Shown in pieces: positions 31,046-39,138 of a DNA stretch of 60,775 nucleotides. Where the stretch lies: IMG/VR virus record IMGVR_UViG_3300009702_000028, positions 1 through 60,775 of that record; one strand, 5' to 3'. The DNA is from a virus. Within the stretch, counting starts at the first letter, position 1. Every line of letters starts with the position of its first letter. Under the pieces are notes generated by a model. It searched no databases. It saw only the letters and a list, made by a program, of their open reading frames with translations, and was not told the DNA's origin. A program made the translations under genes and the position numbers.

Positions 31046-32108
31046 AACGTTCATTACTCTCGATGAGACCCTGACTCAACGTTTACTTCCTGCTTGGCGT
31101 AAACATGCTCTCCCTATTGCTCAGAAGGTGGGAGAAGCTGTAGAACGGGATGACATTGAGGAAGCCAATCGTCTGATAGCTACTTTGGACCTTTCCGTAG
31201 TGTTGCGGAAGGGTAAGAAGGATCTCCGTTTATTCGGGATGATGGCTCTTATCTTTGGGGCAACCCGTTTAAGTGATGAGAAGGACACTGTATTCCGGGG
31301 TAAAAAGAACCCTAAAATACTTCAAGAGTCTGACCGTCATTTTGGGTTAACCATTGAGTCTCTTACCAAGGAAGTTCAGAAGGGGCTTCGTGTTGGCATT
31401 AGGCAATGGCAAGAGCAGCAGATTAAAGAGCGCGACAGAGCTTTCAAGGCTCCCAGAATACGTTCTTTTGTATCGTTTTCTAAGCAGACCGTGGGTAGAC
31501 GGGGAAAAACCTCTTTACAATTAGCTTCCTCCCTGCACATGAGTCGTCTGAGCGCGTGGGGTTATACCGAGGAAGCTAAGGCCAAGGGGTTCACTCATTA
31601 CCGTGTGACTGAACAGCTAGATAACCGGACATGTCCTGTATGTCAGGTGATGGATGGTAAAGTGTTCCCGGTGCAACCGGCGCGTAACAGGTTAGATACT
31701 GTCCTGCGTATTGATGATCCGGCTTCTCTTTCATCCATTAACCCATGGCCCAAACAGGATGTGAATTCTGTAGCTCGTCTACGTCGCATGGGAGCACAGG
31801 ACATCATTAATAGTGGTTGGGATACACCACCCTACCACCCTAACTGTCGCGGGCTGCTGACGGGGATTACACGAGGGGACAAAGTACCTAATCTCGTGGA
31901 CACCAGGCCGGATACTCCCGATTTCATTTCTATTTCAGGTGTCACGCCTAATACCGTGGAAAACGTGGGGCAGGCTATTGTTACTGGCATGCCTGAGGCA
32001 GAGATTGTTAGGAATTTTGGAGTACCTCTAGCTGTAGTTGATCAAGTGCGTCAGCAGTTAGAGGCCAAGGGAGTAGAGATCAATGCAATTCCAATCCCAC
32101 AGATCTAA
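31029..32108 (+). CDS. Head morphogenesis protein (Mu gpF / SPP1 gp7-like)
   Basis: A 359-residue protein. The C-terminal half has the minor head protein signature: YRVTEQLDNRTCPVCQVMDGKVF and, later, PPYHPNCRGLL, whose Cys and His residues probably bind a metal. The N-terminal 200 residues are helical and basic. It is usually found inside or at the base of the procapsid, next to the portal, as here. ATG 31029 is preferred over TTG 31017. Confidence 0.8.
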   Translation: MSIRLETFITLDETLTQRLLPAWRKHALPIAQKVGEAVERDDIEEANRLIATLDLSVVLRKGKKDLRLFGMMALIFGATRLSDEKDTVFRGKKNPKILQESDRHFGLTIESLTKEVQKGLRVGIRQWQEQQIKERDRAFKAPRIRSFVSFSKQTVGRRGKTSLQLASSLHMSRLSAWGYTEEAKAKGFTHYRVTEQLDNRTCPVCQVMDGKVFPVQPARNRLDTVLRIDDPASLSSINPWPKQDVNSVARLRRMGAQDIINSGWDTPPYHPNCRGLLTGITRGDKVPNLVDTRPDTPDFISISGVTPNTVENVGQAIVTGMPEAEIVRNFGVPLAVVDQVRQQLEAKGVEINAIPIPQI

Positions 32109-32224
32109 GGCATATAGCCAAGAAGGTACCTAGGATAAGAAGAGGCGAGGTCGTAGGCGTCGAGATGAGGGAATGTTGGAAGTCCGACAAGCAGTAGTTC
32201 AAATCATGATCCTGGAGGAGCCCT

Positions 32225-32425
32225 ATGGCCTTGAAGCGGGAAGTCCATCTGATGAGTGGGCCGAAACAGATCAAAGCAACCATTAAGGTCTTTGATAGTG
32301 GAGAACTAAAAGCGTCTGCTATCTTGAAAACTTGGGATAATGATTCCAAAGGGAAAGTTTCAGCGAAGAAATATATCGCTCAGATAGTTGAAGTGACTAA
32401 CTACAAGGTGGTAGGAAAAGTCTGA
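32225..32425 (+). CDS. Small hypothetical protein
   Basis: A 66-residue basic protein with an excellent CTGGAGGAG site before ATG 32225. Sequence (SGPKQIKATIKVFDSGELKASAILKTWD) suggests a beta fold. It opens the moron-like stretch between head genes and prohead protease. Function unknown. Confidence 0.6.
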   Translation: MALKREVHLMSGPKQIKATIKVFDSGELKASAILKTWDNDSKGKVSAKKYIAQIVEVTNYKVVGKV

Positions 32426-32490
32426 AGAAATACTGTGTATATGTGTAGAGGAAGTGTAGGAGTTTGAGGGTGTGATAATGAGAAATACAC

Positions 32491-33096
32491 ATGCGCAAAT
32501 TCATGTTGGGGTTGCATGGTTTCAACGTTAATGACAATGGGTTGGCCACCATTGATAAGTTGAGGCCATTTGCCGAATGGGCTGGATATACGTGGGTGGA
32601 TGGGGATTATGGGTGGAAAGGATTGGTGGGGGTAAACATCGCTAATGAGCCTATTGCAGGTATCATTTCCCAGTGTTGTAACCATTTCCTGGGACCCGAA
32701 GATTACGTAGTTCTGGCAGGTCATTCTAATGGGTGCGCTATTAGTGCTCTGGTAGACCATACTTGGACACCTAATATTAAACAGCTTTTGCTTATCAACC
32801 CCGCTTTGGATCGAGACTGGGTATTCTCTGAACGCCTAGATGGGGTCCATATATTTGGTACCCCTGGAGATGTGTGGACAGGGCTATCCCGGTGGTTACC
32901 CGGAATGGAGTGGGGGGCTATGTCGAATGGTTATGAGGGGGACCAAGAGTTCGTCTTATATCACGATATGTCAAAGGATAAAGACCATCCTATCAATAGT
33001 CATAGTGCGGTGTTCGAGGATGAGAATGACGACTACTGGCTGCGCAAAATGATAAATTGTGTTCAGGCTTGTGAGGGTATGAATAGTGGCGACTAA
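32491..33096 (+). CDS. Alpha/beta-hydrolase
   Basis: A 201-residue serine hydrolase. LHGFN (residues 8-12) supplies an oxyanion-hole motif and AGHSNG the nucleophile elbow with Ser79; a C-terminal NSHSAVF could supply the catalytic His. Substrate unknown: esterases of this sort can modify surface polysaccharide or act on small molecules. There is no signal peptide. It sits among accessory genes rather than in the tail operon. Confidence 0.75.
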   Translation: MRKFMLGLHGFNVNDNGLATIDKLRPFAEWAGYTWVDGDYGWKGLVGVNIANEPIAGIISQCCNHFLGPEDYVVLAGHSNGCAISALVDHTWTPNIKQLLLINPALDRDWVFSERLDGVHIFGTPGDVWTGLSRWLPGMEWGAMSNGYEGDQEFVLYHDMSKDKDHPINSHSAVFEDENDDYWLRKMINCVQACEGMNSGD

Positions 33097-33295
33097 CTAC
33101 ACATTGAGGTGGTTTGGATTTGTAGTCGATGAGAGCGGCGTCCGTTGCGGGTACGTCTTTCCTGAGGATACAACTGTAGATTGGACAGCGAACAATGGTA
33201 CGTTCAAGGCCCGATCAAAGAATGGAATAGAGTCTACGGGGCATGCTACTAAAGAAGCTGCGGGGGCTCAGATAGTTGTAGATATGGGGATCTAA
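33086..33295 (+). CDS. Small hypothetical protein
   Basis: A 69-residue protein from GTG 33086, overlapping the hydrolase gene by 11 bases. Strand-rich with YTLRWFGFVVDESG and a C-terminal helix. Not recognised. It ends before promoter 9. Confidence 0.55.
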   Translation: MATNYTLRWFGFVVDESGVRCGYVFPEDTTVDWTANNGTFKARSKNGIESTGHATKEAAGAQIVVDMGI

Positions 33296-33329
33296 GGCCC
33301 AAGAGTTCAAAAGTGTTAGTATGCAGGAT

Positions 33330-33358
33330 TTGACAAAACTTTCTGTTTGTTTTTAACT
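33330..33358 (+). promoter_or_regulatory. TTGACAAAACT promoter (9)
   Basis: Exact motif at 33330-33340; the -10 is weak (TTAACT at 33353-33358). It gives the pseudopilin gene its own promoter, as expected for a moron. Confidence 0.6.
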
Positions 33359-33384
33359 ACCTTCATCAATCATGGGGTTTAGTT

Positions 33385-34035
33385 ATGAAACAGCGTGGGT
33401 TTACTCTTACTGAACTACTAATAGTAACTACTATTTCGGGGATCATTGCTGCAATAGCGACCCCGAATTTCAATCGCTTCATTCGAACAGAGTCTCTAGT
33501 GTCTGATACGAACGCCTTAGTCTCTGCGTTCTTTCTGGCCCGAACTGAAGCAATCAAAAGAAATACCCGAGTCACGATCTGTGCGTCCTCAGATGGGGTA
33601 ACGTGTGGGGATAGTGCTCAGTGGAATCACGGGTATATCGTTTTCACTGATGGTGCTGCGGGGGTGGGGGGTGTCTTGGCAGATGGTATCGTCAATGGCG
33701 CTGACACTATCTTGCATATAGAGCGAGCCACAGGTACCACAATCGTTCCCAGGGCTCGTACTCTTCCAAGTAATAGCGCAGACAACCTCGTCAGTTACGT
33801 AAGCTTCAAAGGTACACGAGGGGCGATGCGTACGTTACCCGATCCAATAACTAAGCAATCAATCCCGTTGCGAGGAGCGTTGAAGATCTGTGATCCCGAG
33901 TTGGGAGTGGAGGCTATACGTGTTCTAAGTATCGATCCTTTGGGGAGAGCCAGCGCTAGTGCTAGGGATGCAGCACGTAGAGCAGCGGATGAGACGATTC
34001 AATACGATGGGCAGTCCGGGGTGTCGTGCAACTAG
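33385..34035 (+). CDS. Type IV pseudopilin, FimT/GspH-like
   Basis: A 216-residue protein with a textbook class III signal: MKQRG then FTLTELLIV, a prepilin peptidase site after Gly5, Glu at +5, and a hydrophobic helix (residues 6-28). The soluble part has the GspH/FimT pattern FFLARTEAIKRNTRVTICAS-DG-TC, with four Cys that can pair. Minor pilins of this group prime pilus or secretion-fibre assembly. I know of no virion role, so it probably alters host pili. It has its own promoter; its TAG stop lies in palindrome site 7. Confidence 0.85.
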   Translation: MKQRGFTLTELLIVTTISGIIAAIATPNFNRFIRTESLVSDTNALVSAFFLARTEAIKRNTRVTICASSDGVTCGDSAQWNHGYIVFTDGAAGVGGVLADGIVNGADTILHIERATGTTIVPRARTLPSNSADNLVSYVSFKGTRGAMRTLPDPITKQSIPLRGALKICDPELGVEAIRVLSIDPLGRASASARDAARRAADETIQYDGQSGVSCN

Positions 34036-34040
34036 TTGCA
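34027..34040. repeat. Palindrome site 7 (TGCAACTAGTTGCA)
   Basis: Exact copy that contains the pseudopilin stop codon (TAG at 34033-34035) and lies 19 bases upstream of promoter 10. Confidence 0.85.
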
Positions 34041-34059
34041 AAATAATTTCAAAAAACGT

Positions 34060-34088
34060 TTGACAAAACTTTTAGTTAGTTCTTTAGT
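34060..34088 (+). promoter_or_regulatory. TTGACAAAACT promoter (10)
   Basis: Exact motif at 34060-34070 with TTTAGT at 34083-34088 as a plausible -10 (17-base spacing). It precedes the small membrane protein at 34145. It is the last copy of the motif in the window. Confidence 0.65.
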
Positions 34089-34144
34089 ACAGTTTATGTG
34101 ACTGTTACGCATAGTCGCATTTCAAGTGAATAGGAGAAGTAAAG

Positions 34145-34297
34145 ATGTTTGACTCAATTTCGTCTGACGTTCTAGGGTATGCCATTTCTATAATGTGCAT
34201 AGTCGTTGTATGGGGTATGGGGTTTTTGCAAGGGAGACGGCAGCGACGACATGAAACGAATACCTACAGGGCTCACAAAGAAGGTCGCGCATTCTGA
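34145..34297 (+). CDS. Small membrane protein
   Basis: A 50-residue protein: DVLGYAISIMCIVVVWGMGFL forms one membrane segment, followed by a very basic tail (QGRRQRRHE). ATG 34145 has a TAGGAGAAG site. Being encoded right after the pseudopilin and the first gene from promoter 10, an inner-membrane moron acting on the host is plausible. The 3' end overlaps the next gene by 47 bases. Confidence 0.55.
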   Translation: MFDSISSDVLGYAISIMCIVVVWGMGFLQGRRQRRHETNTYRAHKEGRAF

Positions 34298-34682
34298 CGG
34301 TAATGTTCCTTGTGGGACGTGCACTCGGTGTTGTTACCTGAAGACCATCAGTCTGCACCCAGATCGTGGGGACAAGGTAGAAGAGCTAAACGCTAGCTTG
34401 CATCGTATTGATGACGGTACTGGTTTTCGTATTGTATGGACTATGCCGAGAAAGAGTGGGCATTGTGCGTATTTGGTAAATGAGCGGTGTACGATCTATG
34501 AGGATCGACCGTCTACGTGCAGAGAGTTTGACTGTAGAGCAGCATTGCTCACGTTGAACAAGAAACAGAAAGCGATACTCCGTAAGGAGGATGGTACGTG
34601 GAAACGCGTATTCAGAGCTGCCGAGGTATTGCAGTCTCATGAATCAACAAGTTTACATTCTGGTGGGGGGTGTTCAGGTTAA
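34251..34682 (+). CDS. YkgJ-family cysteine cluster protein
   Basis: A 143-residue protein with the YkgJ (CxxCxxCC) metal-binding signature: CGTCTRCC, followed by GHCAYLVNERCTIYEDRPSTCREFDC. The Cys residues are thought to bind zinc or an iron-sulfur cluster; the biochemical role of the family is unknown. ATG 34251 is chosen because upstream in-frame sequence only overlaps the membrane-protein gene. Confidence 0.75.
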   Translation: MKRIPTGLTKKVAHSDGNVPCGTCTRCCYLKTISLHPDRGDKVEELNASLHRIDDGTGFRIVWTMPRKSGHCAYLVNERCTIYEDRPSTCREFDCRAALLTLNKKQKAILRKEDGTWKRVFRAAEVLQSHESTSLHSGGGCSG

Positions 34683-34869
34683 ACGTAATGGAGTGACTAT
34701 GATTGTTGATGCTCCTGCACCCGGAGAAGCCTTTAGAGTTATTCAACACGATGGGTCTTTTGCCTATGGTGGTCGTTGGGTAATACGTATGGGGTCAACC
34801 CAGAAAGAGTACGTGAACGGAGAAGAGCGACAAGCTACCCAGCTCAAGTTTGTTCCTGAGCCCATCTAA
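34639..34869 (+). CDS. Small hypothetical protein
   Basis: A 76-residue beta-rich protein; ATG 34639 lies inside the end of the YkgJ-like gene (44-base overlap). Begins MNQQVYILVGGVQVKRNG. TAATG overlap downstream. No recognised family. Confidence 0.5.
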   Translation: MNQQVYILVGGVQVKRNGVTMIVDAPAPGEAFRVIQHDGSFAYGGRWVIRMGSTQKEYVNGEERQATQLKFVPEPI

Positions 34870-35156
34870 TGAAAGTGTTTATAGAACACTTCACAGATAG
34901 TAGTGGCAAGATGGGTGTAGGGGTCCACATGACTACTTCTAAAGGTACGATGTGGCTAACAAGAAGATCTTTCACCTTAGACAACATAGATAAATGCATA
35001 CGTTATGCTGAGGTCTTTGTGAGTAAGGTAGAAGGGTTCAAGATAGTGGTAGCTGATTCTTTAGTGCTCCAGGCTATATTCCCTGATGACAAAGTAGAAG
35101 AAGAACGGATCGGGGAGAAAACTCGTAAGAAGCTGTTTGGTAACCCAGAGAAGTGA
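34869..35156 (+). CDS. Hypothetical protein
   Basis: A 95-residue alpha/beta protein starting in a TAATG overlap. Sequence (MKVFIEHFTDSSGKMGVGVHM) with a basic/acidic C-terminal helix. No domain recognised. Part of the same operon as the YkgJ-like and methyltransferase genes. Confidence 0.55.
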   Translation: MKVFIEHFTDSSGKMGVGVHMTTSKGTMWLTRRSFTLDNIDKCIRYAEVFVSKVEGFKIVVADSLVLQAIFPDDKVEEERIGEKTRKKLFGNPEK

Positions 35157-35174
35157 GAGGTAGAGGGAGACTGT

Positions 35175-35678
35175 ATGCACATTGAAGCATATGCAGCATG
35201 TGAGCGGTTTTATGACACGTACCTGAAAGATCTTGTAGGTGGGGTAGTCAAGAATTCAGTGTTGGATGTTGGAAGCTATAACGTAAATGGAACGTTAAAA
35301 CCATTATTCTTTGAAGAGTTGTGGGATTACGTGGGGATGGACAATGAAGCAGGGACGAACGTGGATGTTGTACGTCACACTATCGATTTTCCTTTTGCCG
35401 ATAATCGCTTTGACGTGGCCGTCACGACTTCTGCACTCGAACACGATTCTACTTTTTGGTTGTCGATCTTTGAGATGGCACGAGTGGTTAAACCTGGAGG
35501 TTGGGTTTATCTGTGTGCACCATCACAGGGTGCGTACAATGCGTACCCTATTGATTGTTATCGGTTTTTTGAGGACGCGTGGAGAGCCTTTGATGGCGTT
35601 AATGGCTTGAGCCTTATAGAAACTTGGCAGGCTGGTGGTTATTACAATGATTCCATTGGAGTATTTCATAAAGTGTAA
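35175..35678 (+). CDS. SAM-dependent methyltransferase (type 11-like)
   Basis: A 167-residue methyltransferase: SVLDVGSYNVNG (motif I), YVGMDNEAG, DFPFADNRFDVAVTTSALEHD and ARVVKPGGWVYLCAPS match the small-molecule type 11 family. Similar genes often sit near sugar-modifying genes; the substrate is unknown. ATG 35175 follows AGAGGGAG. It closes this operon just before palindrome site 8 and a strong terminator. Confidence 0.75.
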   Translation: MHIEAYAACERFYDTYLKDLVGGVVKNSVLDVGSYNVNGTLKPLFFEELWDYVGMDNEAGTNVDVVRHTIDFPFADNRFDVAVTTSALEHDSTFWLSIFEMARVVKPGGWVYLCAPSQGAYNAYPIDCYRFFEDAWRAFDGVNGLSLIETWQAGGYYNDSIGVFHKV

Positions 35679-35681
35679 CTT

Positions 35682-35695
35682 TGCAACCAGTTGCA
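35682..35695. repeat. Palindrome site 8 (TGCAACCAGTTGCA)
   Basis: Reverse complement of sites 1 and 6. It lies between the methyltransferase gene and the terminator at 35740. Confidence 0.8.
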
Positions 35696-35739
35696 CTTAT
35701 CTGCTAAGTTAAAAACTCCTCCTTCTCTTACTGTTATTG

Positions 35740-35768
35740 GCCCCCAATATTCTTGGGGGCTTTTTTTT
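35740..35768 (+). terminator. Rho-independent terminator
   Basis: GCCCCCAA, loop TATTC, TTGGGGGC, then eight T residues. A strong intrinsic terminator separating the moron region from the structural operon. Confidence 0.92.
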
Positions 35769-35772
35769 GAGT

Positions 35773-35801
35773 TTTACAAACTGATTGCAACTAGTTGCAC
35801 A
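35773..35801 (+). promoter_or_regulatory. Possible late promoter overlapping palindrome
   Basis: TTTACAAACTG resembles the TTTACAAAACT variant and follows the terminator directly; a spacing of 16-17 would put the -10 inside palindrome site 9, where no good hexamer exists. Something must restart transcription here; a palindrome-binding activator or repressor is an attractive but unproven idea. Confidence 0.3.
35786..35799. repeat. Palindrome site 9 (TGCAACTAGTTGCA)
   Basis: Exact copy between the terminator and the prohead protease gene; with site 8 it brackets the terminator. Confidence 0.85.
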
Positions 35802-35831
35802 CCTACTTGTGATGAGTTACTTTTCGTTTCT

Positions 35832-36470
35832 ATGCAGATCAAGAAATTCGATGACGAGCTTCGGATCGTGTATGGCGAGGTCTACGCACCTAACGTGCCT
35901 GATTCTCAAGGTGATTACATGACTGCGGAAACTATCCGTAAAATGGCTCACCGATTCCTTTCAAAGGGCCGTACCAAGGCTGTCGATACGAATCACGATA
36001 ATGAACTTAATGGGTCAATTATTGTTGAGTCGTTCGTGGCACGTAAAGGAGATCCAGAGTTCATCGAAGATAGTTGGGTCTGTGGAGTCCACATCCCATC
36101 TGCTGAGTTGTGGAAGAAAGTGAAATCTGGAGAGATTAACGGTTTTTCATTGGAAGGAACGGTGGCAAGTCGACCTCGGCGTGTCGCTCTGTACGTACCT
36201 GATACTGTGATGGGAGAGACGGAGGAAGCTAAAGGGCATACGCATAACTATAAGGTTGCGTTTAGCCAAGATGACCTCCTGATCGAAGGGTTCACTATTG
36301 AGGACCGTACAGGGCATATTCACGAGATCCGTAATGGCACCATTACTGAAGAATCCGCTGGACACCGACATCGTTATAGGCTCATCGATGCGCTTGATCA
36401 TATTGAGGTCCTGGATGAAGCCATCACAGGTCCCGATGGAATACTGCCTGGTAAGGGGTTGAATCCATGA
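35832..36470 (+). CDS. Prohead protease, XkdF-like
   Basis: A 212-residue protein with the XkdF peptidase-like fold: VYGEVYAPNVPDSQGDYMTAE, DTNHDNE and VHIPSAELWKKVKSGEINGFSLEG. Candidate catalytic His and Ser are in those segments. It likely processes scaffold or capsid during maturation. ATG 35832 is the correct start region: longer in-frame readings would run through the terminator. No clear Shine-Dalgarno. ATGA overlap with the scaffold gene. Confidence 0.75.
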   Translation: MQIKKFDDELRIVYGEVYAPNVPDSQGDYMTAETIRKMAHRFLSKGRTKAVDTNHDNELNGSIIVESFVARKGDPEFIEDSWVCGVHIPSAELWKKVKSGEINGFSLEGTVASRPRRVALYVPDTVMGETEEAKGHTHNYKVAFSQDDLLIEGFTIEDRTGHIHEIRNGTITEESAGHRHRYRLIDALDHIEVLDEAITGPDGILPGKGLNP

Positions 36471-37663
36471 AACTTCTATCAAGTAAGGGTAGTGTTGAGG
36501 CGCGAGGTGGGCTTCGTCGAATTGAAGCAGAACTCGACGAGCTTGACGACGTTGATGTTGATTACATCTCTCTCGTAAAGAGGGGGGCTAACCGGGCACC
36601 CTTCAAGATCATCAAACGAGAGGACGAATCCATGCTCGATTTCAGTAAGGCAATGCTGTTCCGGAAGTCCAAAAAGCAGGTTACTCCGGCAGTTGCCGCC
36701 GTTCTGGTCAATAAAACTGACCACACCGATTCCATCATTGCTCAGATTGCTGAAGCCGGATTTTCCCCGGTGGAGACGATTGAACAGGATGAGATCATGC
36801 TTCTGAAGCTAGCGAGCTTCGATGAAGACGATGCAATTATCGTTCAGTTGAACGACGACATCGCTGTTGTTGTAGCGAACGCCAAGAAGCAGTTCATGTC
36901 TTTCCCTGACTCTACGTCTTTCCGAGAAAACATGTCTTCCGCTGGGTTTGTGCCTGGATTTCACATGTCGCTAGATACGTTGGCGATGACGGTGAGTAAC
37001 ATTATGTCTGAGGCTACTACCAAGAGCGATGGGCGTAGCATGATTTCAGACGCCATCGGCGACTTCCAGACTCACGTACTTCAGTTGATGGATTCTGTCC
37101 CTGAGACCGCGTTCAAGCTGGAAAGTATCATTCCGGGTGACGTTCCTTCTAAGAAGGAGGATGCATCAAAAGAAGATGTCGTCGAAAAGGATGCCGTCGA
37201 AAAGGATGACAAGAAGGAAGAGTCCATTAAGGACGCTTCTGAGGCCAAAGCCAAAGAAGGGGATGTAGAAACTCCCGATCCTAAGGATGAGGCTGAGATC
37301 AATGAGGACATGAAAGAGCTGGCGCAAAATCTCATGGCTGGGGTTGAGCAGCAGTTTTCGAGTCTTCGTGATGAAGTGCTTCAAGGTCTGACCAAGACTG
37401 AAGAGGCTACCCAGAGTGCCGTTGAGGCATTGAGAGCTGAAGTCGCTGATCAGAGCGAGAAGCTAGAGGCTGCAAAGCAGGAGATGAACGAAGCCGTCAA
37501 TGGGACGGTACATCGCGGGGCGTTGACCGACGACAACCTATCCTCGGGTGGGCCTACTCGGAAGTCGCAAGATGGTGAAGATGGAGATGTGGACTGGAGC
37601 AGCGCGTTCCGGTTCCCTGGGTTTGAAAGCCCGAACATCGAGATCGCCATCGAGGACCGATAA
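36467..37663 (+). CDS. Scaffold-like protein
   Basis: A 398-residue acidic protein placed between protease and major capsid protein. Residues 30-50 (DVDYISLVKRGANRAPF) match a segment often found in XkdF-type proteins. Residues 225-285 are a Lys/Asp/Glu-rich low-complexity linker, and 285-350 form a coiled coil, both typical of scaffolds. ATGA overlap with the protease gene. Expected to guide capsid assembly and then be cleaved. Confidence 0.7.
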   Translation: MKLLSSKGSVEARGGLRRIEAELDELDDVDVDYISLVKRGANRAPFKIIKREDESMLDFSKAMLFRKSKKQVTPAVAAVLVNKTDHTDSIIAQIAEAGFSPVETIEQDEIMLLKLASFDEDDAIIVQLNDDIAVVVANAKKQFMSFPDSTSFRENMSSAGFVPGFHMSLDTLAMTVSNIMSEATTKSDGRSMISDAIGDFQTHVLQLMDSVPETAFKLESIIPGDVPSKKEDASKEDVVEKDAVEKDDKKEESIKDASEAKAKEGDVETPDPKDEAEINEDMKELAQNLMAGVEQQFSSLRDEVLQGLTKTEEATQSAVEALRAEVADQSEKLEAAKQEMNEAVNGTVHRGALTDDNLSSGGPTRKSQDGEDGDVDWSSAFRFPGFESPNIEIAIEDR

Positions 37664-37700
37664 GTCCCAGCCCCCCTCTGGTCCACTTAGGAGCCACTTC

Positions 37701-38660
37701 ATGTCCATGTCCAATCGCAGACTGATTCAGCTTGCGGATACGGTCGTTTCGGATTTTGCTTCCGGTGGTCTGCTCAACCCAGAACAGGCCAACGCCTTCA
37801 TCCGCAAATTGATCGTGCAGCCGACGATTCTCCGTGACGCCCGAACGGTCGTTATGGGAGCGCCGCAACGCAAGATTGAAAAGATTCATTTCGCAAGCCG
37901 TATCCTCCGTCCGGGGGTTGAGAACACCGCTTTGATTGCGGCCGACCGTGCGGTACCAACGACTGAAACGGTAACCTTGACTACGTTCGAGGTCATTGCC
38001 GAAGTTCGTATCTCGTATGATGCACTGGAAGATCAGATCGAACGGGCGAACATCAACGCCAACAACCCCAACGGACCCCAGACGGGTGCTGTAGCTGGTG
38101 GGTTGAAAGACACTATCATTACTTTGATGGCCGAACGGGCGGCTACTGACTTGGAAGAGCTGTTGATTAACGGCGACACTGCGTCTGGTGATGCTTATTT
38201 GGCTCTCGTTGATGGTCTCTTGGTGCAGTCCACGTCGAATGTATTCGACCAGGCATCAGCAGCTATTGATCGAACCATGTTCGCCAATGGGCTTATTACG
38301 ATGCCTGACCAGTATCTCCGTGATCGCAGTAACATGCGGAATTACGTGAGCTGGGATCGGGAAATTCAGTACCAAGACAGCTTGGCTGGACGTGAGACAG
38401 CGCTGGGCGATGCTCGTATTACCACTACGGGTCCTGTTTTCGGTCATGGTGTTCCGGTGATCCCGGTCGCTTTGATGCCGAATACCAGTGGTCTTCTTGT
38501 GAATCCGCGCAACATTATTTGGGGTATTCAGCGTCAGATCTCCGTTGAGATCGACAAGGACATCTCGGCACGGAACTTCAAGATGGTCCTCACCATGCGG
38601 TGTGACTTCAAGTACGAGGAAGAGCTGGCCGTCGTCAAGTACATCAACGTCGGAGTCTGA
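37701..38660 (+). CDS. Major capsid protein (HK97 fold)
   Basis: A 319-residue protein. ATG 37701 follows TTAGGAG and is preferred over upstream frames. The sequence has the N-arm plus EKIHFASRILRPG, the long helix SYDALEDQIERANIN and a C-terminal beta segment NPRNIIWGIQRQISVEIDKDISARNFKMVLTMR, consistent with HK97-type coats. Codon use looks more GC-rich than neighbours, as expected for the most abundant virion protein. A hairpin follows. Confidence 0.85.
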   Translation: MSMSNRRLIQLADTVVSDFASGGLLNPEQANAFIRKLIVQPTILRDARTVVMGAPQRKIEKIHFASRILRPGVENTALIAADRAVPTTETVTLTTFEVIAEVRISYDALEDQIERANINANNPNGPQTGAVAGGLKDTIITLMAERAATDLEELLINGDTASGDAYLALVDGLLVQSTSNVFDQASAAIDRTMFANGLITMPDQYLRDRSNMRNYVSWDREIQYQDSLAGRETALGDARITTTGPVFGHGVPVIPVALMPNTSGLLVNPRNIIWGIQRQISVEIDKDISARNFKMVLTMRCDFKYEEELAVVKYINVGV

Positions 38661-38691
38661 TGCTTAGTGCGGCGTTTGTGTCTGTGGTTGT

Positions 38692-38715
38692 GGGGGTCAG
38701 ACATCACTGGCCCCC
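38692..38715 (+). other. Hairpin after major capsid gene
   Basis: GGGGGTCA, 8-base loop, TGGCCCCC gives an 8-bp stem (one G-U pair) but no U-tract follows, so it is more likely an RNA stability or attenuation element than a full terminator. The remaining 190-base gap to 38849 holds only the direct repeat AAAAGCTAGG (near 38804 and 38831). Confidence 0.5.
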
Positions 38716-38848
38716 TCAAACTAGGAAAGATAGAGTAGGGTTTAGGTAGCAGTTTGTTAGGCATCTTCAAAGGTGCATAAAGGGGCATGAGCCCTAATTG
38801 CAAAAGCTAGGTAAAGTCCTGCCTCTTTCTAAAAGCTAGGAGAATTCC

Positions 38849-39085
38849 ATGCCACATCCTTTTACCTCTCGTTTCAAGAGTGCTGTAGCAGCTGGTGCGG
38901 CTGCGGCCACGCCCATTGCACTACCGGGCATGAAACCAACTTCTACCCTTATGTCCGCCATCATGTACACCGCTGGGGTACCTTCTGATGTATCAAGCGA
39001 CGTTGTTCAAGGGCAGGAGACCTTCCAATTGGCGACCGTAAACAGTACGGGCAATCAACTAGTGCTCCAATGGATGAACGAGTAA
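38849..39085 (+). CDS. Small virion-type protein
   Basis: A 78-residue protein with a CTAGGAG site before ATG 38849. Ala-rich N-terminus (AVAAGAAAATPIALPGM), then a short beta domain. Position after the capsid gene suggests a decoration or head-tail protein, but there is no family match. Confidence 0.6.
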   Translation: MPHPFTSRFKSAVAAGAAAATPIALPGMKPTSTLMSAIMYTAGVPSDVSSDVVQGQETFQLATVNSTGNQLVLQWMNE

Positions 39086-39138
39086 GTTAAGGGATACTTC
39101 ATTTAATTGAAGACCCATCAAGCTTAGGAGATAGAGAG

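Noticed and set aside
35691-35831. N-terminal extension of the prohead protease frame from 35691
   Set aside because: It would run through a strong intrinsic terminator and two palindromes; ATG 35832 gives the normal family start.
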